Shown here in pieces: positions 1 to 4,664 of a stretch of 5,488 bases of DNA. The DNA is from Halobacteriaceae archaeon Tc-Br11_E2g27. GTDB lineage: Archaea; Halobacteriota; Halobacteria; Halobacteriales; Haloarculaceae. The translations under genes were made by a program, and so were the position numbers. How positions within the stretch are numbered: position 1 is the first letter of the stretch; every line of letters begins with the position of its first letter. A model generated the notes under the pieces. The model had not been told where the DNA came from, did no database searches, and was given only the letters and a program-made list of their open reading frames with translations. The DNA lies in the NCBI GenBank assembly GCA_001564135.1, contig LKNH01000185.1, forward strand, positions 1-5,488. The letters are read 5' to 3'.

Positions 1-2
1 GG

Positions 3-1292
3 CATTATTACGTCAATGACGCCGGGCGACAACTGGCAGTGTTCACCTGGGCCTACGAAACCTTCGACGAGGACGACCTCGATGAACCCATCGAGCGCGA
101 CCGTATCGAGTACGACCTCGTCCGCTATTACCGCAAAGGGAACGCCGTGCTTGAAGAGGGTGACGAGGAGACCGTCGCCGCGGCCGAAGAGGAGATTCAG
201 GCCATCATGCAGGGGCTCGAAGAGGGCAATGAAGAAACCTACGAGCGCGTGAGTACGGTCGTCGACCAGGTTCTCGGCGGGATGCGTGAGTGTCTCGGTC
301 GCCTTCCTGCAACCTTCGACGAGTTCGTCAAAGAGACACGATTTATCCAGGATGGCTCGACCGAGGAGATAGCCAAGCGTCTCAAAGAGACCGAGCATGC
401 GGTCTACGAAGAGGACGCCTGGCAGCTAGAGCTCGACGACTGGGGAATCGACAAGAACTTTGTCTTCCTGCGCTCGGATGGAACCTCGCTATACACGACC
501 CGGGACCTCGCCCACCACGAATGGAAATTCGACAACTACGACCGCGCAGTGACGGTCCTCGGCGAGGACCACGGCCTGCAGGCAAAGCAGTTGCGGGCAA
601 CCCTTGACCTGCTCGGCAACGATACGGACCGCCTCCAACAGGTACTCTATGGCTGGGTGAACCTCCCTGGTGGCGAGTCGATGTCGACCCGCAAGGGGAC
701 TGGTATTATGCTCGATGACCTCCTTGATGAGGCAATCGACCGCGCCCGCCAGGAAGTCGAAACACGACTGGACGACCGCATCCGCGATGACGACCTGACC
801 GAGGCGGATATCGAGCGCATCGCCAGACAGGTCGGTATCGGTGCGGTTCGGTACGATATCGTCGCAAAGCAGCCAACGAAATCAATTACGTTTGACTGGG
901 ACCAGGCGCTCGATTTCGAGGCACAGAGCGCCCCCTACGTCCAGTACGTTCACGCGCGTGCCTGTGGCATTCTCGCTGAAGCTGACGAACAGCCGACAGA
1001 TGAGCCAATTGATGCAACAGTGCTTGATACTGCGGCTGAACGTGACCTCATCCGCGAGATTGCTCGGTTCCCAGTCGTTATCGAAGAAGCGGCTGAAGAG
1101 TGTCAGCCACACACCGTTGCGACCTACACCCGCGATATCGCCGATGCGTTCAACACCTTCTACCGGGAGTGTCCCGTCCTCAATGCGCCTGCGGAGGTGC
1201 GTCGGGCGAGACTTGCACTTGTCGTTGCCGCGCGAAACGCCGTCGCAAATGCACTCGACATTCTCGGTGTCGCCGCGCCAGAGTCGATGTAA
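3..1292 (+). CDS. argS: Arginyl-tRNA synthetase, C-terminal part (5' end outside window)
   Basis: This cytoplasmic class I aminoacyl-tRNA synthetase charges tRNA-Arg with arginine using ATP. The reading frame is open from base 3, so the gene enters from outside; roughly 150 N-terminal residues, including the HIGH-type ATP-binding motif, are missing. Visible landmarks are YYVNDAGRQ at the left edge, YTTRDLAHHEWKF (about nt 492-530), VLGEDHGLQAKQLRATLDLLG (about nt 555-617) and the KMSKS-loop equivalent SMSTRKG (nt 678-698). The DALR-type anticodon-binding helical domain starts near APYVQYVHARA (about nt 930-962) and runs to the end. The frame closes with ...LGVAAPESM and TAA, the usual end for haloarchaeal ArgS. 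The first Lys of KMSKS is Ser here; ArgS enzymes commonly have a degenerate KMSKS, so this is not a sign of loss. No frameshift is visible. Identification is secure from the order and spacing of these motifs. Confidence 0.96.
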   Translation, partial: HYYVNDAGRQLAVFTWAYETFDEDDLDEPIERDRIEYDLVRYYRKGNAVLEEGDEETVAAAEEEIQAIMQGLEEGNEETYERVSTVVDQVLGGMRECLGRLPATFDEFVKETRFIQDGSTEEIAKRLKETEHAVYEEDAWQLELDDWGIDKNFVFLRSDGTSLYTTRDLAHHEWKFDNYDRAVTVLGEDHGLQAKQLRATLDLLGNDTDRLQQVLYGWVNLPGGESMSTRKGTGIMLDDLLDEAIDRARQEVETRLDDRIRDDDLTEADIERIARQVGIGAVRYDIVAKQPTKSITFDWDQALDFEAQSAPYVQYVHARACGILAEADEQPTDEPIDATVLDTAAERDLIREIARFPVVIEEAAEECQPHTVATYTRDIADAFNTFYRECPVLNAPAEVRRARLALVVAARNAVANALDILGVAAPESM

Positions 1293-1370
1293 ATCGCCTC
1301 GTGCCACCTGTGAACGGGTCGAAAACCGACAGTCGCGTGGCTCAGCGGAAAAAAGTGTGACAAAGGGGAA

Positions 1371-1423
1371 TGGAGCGTGTGACGCGCTCCAGGTGAGGGG
1401 TGCTCCCTCTATTTTCTCTATTG
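1371..1423 (+). terminator. Tandem hairpins plus T-rich run, probable argS terminator
   Basis: Two inverted repeats follow the argS stop by about 80 bases. The first pairs TGGAGCG (1371-1377) with CGCTCCA (1385-1391); it can extend through a wobble pair to a 9-bp stem with a 3-base loop. The second pairs GAGGG (1395-1399) with CCCTC (1405-1409). A T-rich stretch, TATTTTCTCTATT (1410-1422), follows at once. Archaeal termination relies mainly on the T-run, with hairpins optional, so the role is inferred. The same structure could instead be the 3' end of a small RNA. Confidence 0.5.
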
Positions 1424-1433
1424 CCCCGATGTG

Positions 1434-1441
1434 GTATATAA
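1434..1441 (+). promoter_or_regulatory. Strong TATA-like box with no ORF immediately downstream
   Basis: The sequence GTATATAA is the most AT-pure box in the intergenic region. If used on the + strand, transcription would start near 1462-1467, about 125 bases before the acetyltransferase start, giving either a long leader or a small non-coding RNA. The box is near-symmetric, so the opposite direction is also possible. No start codon leading to a credible protein lies at the leaderless distance. Use as a promoter is inferred. Confidence 0.4.
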
Positions 1442-1559
1442 TTCAGCCATGCGGAGTGAAAGTGAAACCGCAAGACGAGAGCGCCAGAGGGGCGACGTGT
1501 GAAGAGTTTACACACTATAGAGGCACAAACTGACGACGAAAGCCAGCCCATGGTGAGAG

Positions 1560-1565
1560 TTTAAC
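1560..1565 (+). promoter_or_regulatory. TATA-like box for the acetyltransferase gene
   Basis: TTTAAC is centred about 28 bases before the ATG at 1591, the distance expected for a leaderless haloarchaeal transcript. This supports 1591 as the start over the TTG at 1570, which would lie almost on the box. Confidence 0.5.
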
Positions 1566-1590
1566 ATGGTTGAGTTGCAATAGCACACGT

Positions 1591-1992
1591 ATGAAACTGC
1601 GGGATGCTATCGAGGCCGATGCCGGTCGACTCGCGTCGCTTACCGACGCTCCACGGGATGTCATGCGTAATCTTGTCCACGACAGAACAGTTCGAGTACT
1701 GGAAGAAGACGGCGAAATAGTGGGGTTTGTTAGCTACGATGCGCGCGAACAAACGGTCTACATTACGCAACTAGAGGGAACGAACGCAGCATACGAGAAA
1801 CTGCTCGAAGAACCGCTCCGGTTCGCCAGGACCGAGGGAATGGCAGTCGAACTGCTCGTTTCGACGAACAAAGAAGCAATCCGCGAGGCAGCAGCATCAT
1901 CGGGATTCGAGCAAGCAGGTGCCGGACCGGAGTTCAACGGGCAGCCAACCGTTCGGTATCGGCTCGAAGACCCGGTCGAACAGCCAGGATAA
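1591..1992 (+). CDS. GNAT-family N-acetyltransferase, small and divergent
   Basis: This 133-residue protein has a GNAT-like layout. It opens MKLRDAIEADAGRLASL (strand 1 and helix 1), followed by VRVLEEDGEIVGFVSYD (about residues 34-50; paired strands) and VYITQLE (56-62; strand 4). A helix with LLEEPLRFARTEGMAVELLV (71-90) comes next, then IREAAASSGFEQAG (97-110), the typical C-terminal GNAT helix ending in GF. Such enzymes move an acetyl group from acetyl-CoA to an amine; the substrate here is unknown. The usual RxxGxG/A pyrophosphate loop after strand 4 is not visible: the segment reads EGTNAAYEKLL. Acetyl-CoA binding may therefore be altered. ATG at 1591 is preferred to TTG at 1570 because MKLR is the natural N terminus and a TATA-like box sits at leaderless distance. 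ligA follows after 68 bases on the same strand. The family is fairly sure, the function is not. Confidence 0.8.
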   Translation: MKLRDAIEADAGRLASLTDAPRDVMRNLVHDRTVRVLEEDGEIVGFVSYDAREQTVYITQLEGTNAAYEKLLEEPLRFARTEGMAVELLVSTNKEAIREAAASSGFEQAGAGPEFNGQPTVRYRLEDPVEQPG

Positions 1993-2032
1993 GGGAAAGC
2001 TGAATTGGTACTGCGCTCGTTATCACACTGAC

Positions 2033-2039
2033 TTTGTAT
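2033..2039 (+). promoter_or_regulatory. Possible weak TATA-like box for ligA
   Basis: TTTGTAT is centred about 25 bases before the ligA ATG at 2061, which fits a leaderless transcript. The match is weak, and co-transcription from the acetyltransferase gene (68-base gap) is equally possible. Confidence 0.3.
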
Positions 2040-2060
2040 CCCGTCGACTATACGGCTGGT

Positions 2061-3755
2061 ATGGAGTTTGCCGCGTTCGCTGCCCGCTGTGAAGAGATAG
2101 AAGCTGCCAGTGCGGATACCGAGATTACGTCGCTGGTTGCGGACCTGCTGGGGGCGGCCAAAGAGGAACTGCAAACCGTCGTTCGATTCTTGCTTGGCCG
2201 GGTCTATCCGGCCTACGATTCGACAACGCTCGATATCGGTCCGAAACTCTGTTATAACGCGCTTGCACGGGCCGCCGGACAAAACGTCTCCGTCGAGGAT
2301 ATCGAGGCACACCTCGCTGAGGAGGGTGATATCGGTACAGTTGCCGAACAGCTTGACCTCGGCGGGCAACAGGGTCTCGCAGCTTTTGGCTCGGGAACCG
2401 AGACAGAACTGACGGTGACACATATCGAGACGACGCTTCAAGATTTGGCTGAGACAACAGGAGACGGGAGTCAAGAGACCAAAGTGGATATCCTGTTTGG
2501 CCTGTTTAACCGGGCAAGCGACCGCGAGGCGCGATATCTCTCTCGGCTTGTCCTGTCTGAGATGCGCATCGGCGTCGGCGAGGGGGCTATCCGGGATGCG
2601 ACCGCCAGAGCGTTTGACGTGCCCGTCGATGCCGTCGAGCGCGCACTACAGGTGTCGAATGATTACGGGCTTGTGGCAGAGACGGCACGAACAGACGGAG
2701 TTTCTGGGCTTGAGGATATTCAACTCGAAGTCGGTCGACCAGTGCAGGCAATGTTGGCACAGACGGGAACCGTAACTGACGCACTCGACTCATGGGGTAC
2801 CGTCGGCGTCGAGTGGAAATACGATGGGGCACGCGTACAGGTCCATACCGATGGTACCGGAGTATCGCTATATTCACGGAATATGGAGGATGTGACCGAC
2901 GCCCTACCGGAAGTTGTCGAGTTTGTCAGCAATCGTGTGAACGAGCCAGCAATCATCGACGGCGAGGTCGTCGCCATCGACGCAGATGGGACTCCACGGC
3001 CGTTTCAGGCGGTATTACGACGGTTTCGACGAAAACACGATATCGAGATGGTCCGCGAGAATGTCGAAGTCCAGTTACATGCATTTGACTGTCTGTACGC
3101 TGCCGGTGAATCCCTCCTTGACGTACCTCTCCGGGACCGACACGCCCGACTAGCGACAGTCGTTGGGAGAGACACACCATCAGCAGCAGAAAATCCAGCC
3201 GAAACGCCGGAAGGAGTCTCTCGACTGTGGCTGTCGGCGGATGCCAAAGAGATAGAGCAATTAGAACAGGAGGCAGTATCCGCAGGTCACGAGGGGCTGA
3301 TGCTCAAAGACCCAGAATCGGCGTATACACCCGGAAACCGCGGCCAGCGGTGGCTCAAACGGAAGCCAGACGTAGAGACTCTCGACTGTGTCGTCACCGG
3401 TGCGGAGTGGGGAGAGGGACGGCGAGCGAACGTCCTCGGAACGTTCGAGCTTTCAGTCCGTGATGGTGAAAACTACTGTTCAATCGGGAAGGTCGCAACC
3501 GGCATTACCGACGAGGAGTTGGCAGAGTTATCTGACCTGCTTGAGCCACACATCCAACAAGAATCCGGAACGGCCGTCGATATCGCTCCCGCGGTGGTCT
3601 TCGAAGTCGGCTACGAAGAGATACAGGAGTCACCAACCTACGGGTCGGGTTATGCGCTTCGGTTCCCGCGGTTTCTCGGGGTCCGAAGCGATAAATCGCC
3701 AGCGGATGCGGATACACGCGCCCGCGTCGAGTCACTGGTATCAGATGAACACTAG
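2061..3755 (+). CDS. ligA: ATP-dependent DNA ligase
   Basis: This 564-residue enzyme seals nicks in DNA, using ATP to form a ligase-AMP intermediate; in archaea it joins Okazaki fragments and completes repair. The N-terminal helical DNA-binding domain spans about residues 1-230. The adenylation domain follows, with motif I EWKYDGARVQ (catalytic Lys253), motif Ia SRNMED (Arg273), motif III IIDGEVV (Glu302), motif IV HEGLMLKDP (Glu411, Lys416) and motif V WLKRKPD (Lys433, Lys435). The C-terminal OB-fold ends with motif VI, RSDK (Arg542 to Lys545). All catalytic residues are present and the length is normal for haloarchaeal LigA. The ATG at 2061 begins MEFAAFAARCEEIE, the expected start of the DNA-binding domain; an upstream TTG at 2034 would add nine unsupported residues and overlap the TATA-like box. 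Neither NAD+-ligase motifs nor zinc fingers are seen. Confidence 0.97.
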   Translation: MEFAAFAARCEEIEAASADTEITSLVADLLGAAKEELQTVVRFLLGRVYPAYDSTTLDIGPKLCYNALARAAGQNVSVEDIEAHLAEEGDIGTVAEQLDLGGQQGLAAFGSGTETELTVTHIETTLQDLAETTGDGSQETKVDILFGLFNRASDREARYLSRLVLSEMRIGVGEGAIRDATARAFDVPVDAVERALQVSNDYGLVAETARTDGVSGLEDIQLEVGRPVQAMLAQTGTVTDALDSWGTVGVEWKYDGARVQVHTDGTGVSLYSRNMEDVTDALPEVVEFVSNRVNEPAIIDGEVVAIDADGTPRPFQAVLRRFRRKHDIEMVRENVEVQLHAFDCLYAAGESLLDVPLRDRHARLATVVGRDTPSAAENPAETPEGVSRLWLSADAKEIEQLEQEAVSAGHEGLMLKDPESAYTPGNRGQRWLKRKPDVETLDCVVTGAEWGEGRRANVLGTFELSVRDGENYCSIGKVATGITDEELAELSDLLEPHIQQESGTAVDIAPAVVFEVGYEEIQESPTYGSGYALRFPRFLGVRSDKSPADADTRARVESLVSDEH

Positions 3756-3783
3756 GCGACAAACAGCCTGGAACACCATGGAA

Positions 3784-3794
3784 CAGACAGTCTG
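3784..3794. repeat. Short palindrome upstream of a promoter
   Basis: CAGACAGTCTG is a perfect 5-1-5 inverted repeat that ends 10 bases before the TATA-like box at 3805. It could be an operator for a transcription factor, but palindromes this short arise often by chance. Confidence 0.25.
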
Positions 3795-3804
3795 GGACCG
3801 AGTC

Positions 3805-3810
3805 TATATT
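3805..3810 (+). promoter_or_regulatory. TATA box of the interrupted gene
   Basis: TATATT is centred about 26-27 bases before the GTG at 3834, a good fit to a leaderless haloarchaeal promoter. It supports that GTG as the start; the frame just upstream is closed by a TGA at 3825-3827. Confidence 0.6.
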
Positions 3811-4072
3811 ACCGTAGAGTACCATGATATAGTGTGACACGCGAAGCAGTCACCGAGGGGTTCGAAGAGTTCATCAGCGAGGCGATTGCGGAGACAATGG
3901 AGGAGTTCAGCGTCAGCAGAGCGCTGAAACGCGGGATAAACGGACCGGGAAGTCGCGTCGTCGACCAGTTACTCACACAGGCGCCCACCATCCAGCGGGA
4001 AGTTGTCCAGCCGGAGTTACAGTCATATCGGGAACAAACGTTCGACCAGTTCGACGTAATTCTCGATTATGC

Positions 4073-4075
4073 TGA
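4073..4075 (+). repeat. Left copy of probable 3-bp target-site duplication (TGA)
   Basis: TGA directly precedes the left terminal repeat and recurs at 4154-4156 directly after the right one. The match does not extend beyond three bases on either side. Removing one copy with the element gives gct gaa tcc, so the host reads Ala-Glu-Ser. A 3-base match can occur by chance, and removing the 78 bp alone would also keep the frame. Confidence 0.5.
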
Positions 4076-4090
4076 TACTGCCGGACGTAA
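4076..4090 (+). repeat. Left terminal inverted repeat
   Basis: TACTGCCGGACGTAA pairs with 4139-4153 at 14 of 15 positions. The single mismatch is C (implied by this arm) versus T at 4149. Confidence 0.8.
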
Positions 4091-4103
4091 CTTCGTAAAC
4101 TTA

Positions 4104-4125
4104 CTCGCCACCCCGGGGTGGCGAG
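4104..4125. repeat. Perfect 22-bp GC-rich palindrome, core of the element
   Basis: CTCGCCACCCC is followed without a spacer by its exact complement. It would form the tip of a cruciform in DNA or a stable hairpin in RNA. It is not followed by a T-run, so it does not look like an ordinary terminator. Confidence 0.85.
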
Positions 4126-4138
4126 ATTGTTTAAACGC

Positions 4139-4153
4139 TTACGTCCGGTAGTA
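4139..4153 (-). repeat. Right terminal inverted repeat, carrying the TAG stop
   Basis: TTACGTCCGGTAGTA is the inverted partner of 4076-4090 with one mismatch at 4149. That base is the first of the in-frame TAG (4149-4151); the left arm predicts C there, which would give CAG (Gln) and an open frame. Confidence 0.8.
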
Positions 4154-4156
4154 TGA
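4154..4156 (+). repeat. Right copy of probable 3-bp target-site duplication (TGA)
   Basis: TGA directly follows the right terminal repeat and matches the copy at 4073-4075. After it the host reading frame resumes with ESDEPIEAYR. Confidence 0.5.
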
Positions 4157-4621
4157 ATCCGACGAGCCTATCGAAGCCTACCGACAGGAGATTCTCGATG
4201 CTGGAGCGTTCGTAAGTGAGATACGAACTGGCCTGCCAGCGACCAGACAGCAGGAGGTTCGAAACGTCCTCATCGACCGGCATCGAAACCTTGGAGATGC
4301 GGTTGTTCCGCTCATTGAATCCCCGAAATCAGCTTTCTGGGATGCAACACGCGATGTGTTGACAGTAGCGGAATCAAAGGAACTCGTCGAGACGCATTTT
4401 GCCTTTTCACAGCCGATACGTGAAAATCGCGATGCGTTTCGGCTGTCGACGACGCTCAACCTGTCTGACCTACTCGGCGGATTCCGCCTGCTCCCTGGTA
4501 ACCCAACGGTAGCGGTGGAGTATACGGACGAAGCGCTCCGGGCACTCCAGCATGCCGAACAGCAGGTGACCGCCAAAGCCAACACAGAGATTACGAGACA
4601 GTTTTAGTCGGGTCGTGATGA

Positions 4622-4631
4622 TTCGGCCGAA
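4622..4631. repeat. 10-bp palindrome upstream of the DUF547 gene
   Basis: TTCGGCCGAA is a perfect palindrome that ends just before the weak TATA-like stretch at 4636-4641. It might be an operator. It is short, so chance remains a fair explanation. Confidence 0.3.
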
Positions 4632-4635
4632 CCAT

Positions 4636-4641
4636 CAAATA
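4636..4641 (+). promoter_or_regulatory. Possible weak TATA-like box for the DUF547 gene
   Basis: CAAATA is centred about 26-27 bases before the GTG at 4665, the leaderless distance. The sequence match to a haloarchaeal TATA box is weak. Confidence 0.3.
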
Positions 4642-4664
4642 CCAGCCAGCCCTATTGTTAAGTA

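Larger units (their letters stand above)
1293..1590. other. argS-GNAT intergenic region without a convincing gene
   Basis: This stretch of 298 bases has no ORF with haloarchaeal protein character; the frames crossing it give basic, low-complexity translations read out of argS. It holds the tandem hairpins and T-run at 1371-1423, a TATA-like box at 1434-1441, a short inverted repeat GTGTG/CACAC (1497-1501 and 1511-1515), and the probable promoter of the next gene at 1560-1565. No tRNA cloverleaf was recognised. The spacing is long for haloarchaea and leaves room for a small RNA or a long leader. Confidence 0.6.
4076..4153. mobile_element. 78-bp palindromic MITE-like element
   Basis: The element is symmetric about 4114/4115, with two 39-base halves. 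The outer 15 bases are terminal inverted repeats: TACTGCCGGACGTAA on the left and, read on the opposite strand, TACTACCGGACGTAA on the right. The innermost 11 bases of each half form a perfect 22-bp palindrome at 4104-4125 (CTCGCCACCCC and its complement). The 13-base spacers between them are only partly alike, sharing TAAAC. It encodes no transposase and could only move with an enzyme supplied elsewhere. TGA flanks both ends as a probable target duplication, and the host protein frame resumes immediately outside. These traits fit a miniature inverted-repeat transposable element or a related palindromic repeat family. The parent IS family is not identified. In host frame it reads as a peptide ending ...LNAYVR before TAG. 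Confidence 0.75.
3834..4607 (+). pseudogene. Conserved-looking helical protein of unknown function, interrupted by a palindromic insert with a TAG stop
   Basis: I do not recognise this family. The gene starts at GTG 3834 (leaderless, TATA box at 3805) and reads to a TAG at 4149-4151, giving 105 residues. The same frame then continues without further stops to TAG at 4605-4607. The break comes from an insert at 4076-4153. Removing the 78 bp plus one copy of the flanking TGA restores an unbroken 230-codon frame across ...FDVILDYA-ESDEPIEAYR... The rebuilt protein looks soluble, acidic and mainly alpha-helical, with no signal peptide, membrane segment, Cys cluster or recognised catalytic motif. 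Segments include EEFISEAIAETMEEF near the N terminus, IDRHRNLGDAVVPLIESP in the middle and VEYTDEALRALQHAEQQV near the C terminus. After the stop there is no in-frame ATG, GTG or TTG before GTG 4356, which falls inside the protein, so a separate second gene is unlikely. A 105-residue truncated product is possible. The downstream half is not visibly decayed, suggesting a recent event. Confidence 0.75.

Noticed and set aside
882..1307. 141-residue minus-strand frame opposite argS
   Set aside because: No motif, composition unlike the neighbours, and fully antisense to a strongly conserved gene.
841..1533. 230-residue + strand frame running from argS into the intergenic region
   Set aside because: Its first two thirds are an out-of-frame reading of argS, with an Arg/Ser-rich composition foreign to haloarchaeal proteins.
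2034..2060. TTG start adding nine residues to LigA
   Set aside because: The added residues are not part of the known N terminus, and the codon lies in the likely promoter box; ATG 2061 fits better.
1758..2474. 238-residue open frame on the minus strand
   Set aside because: It lies across the acetyltransferase and ligA genes, is rich in Ser, Arg and Cys rather than acidic residues, and has no recognisable domain. It is a shadow of the + strand codon pattern.
4104..4125. Palindromic core as an ordinary transcription terminator
   Set aside because: It sits inside a reading frame, is not followed by a T-run, and is part of a larger 78-bp symmetric element with matching ends and flanking TGA.
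4149..4151. TAG read as pyrrolysine
   Set aside because: Nothing nearby suggests a pyrrolysine system, haloarchaea are not known to rely on one, and the stop is fully explained by the inserted palindrome.
4356..4607. Separate 83-residue gene starting at GTG 4356
   Set aside because: The same frame is protein-like well before this GTG, so it is an internal codon of the interrupted gene.
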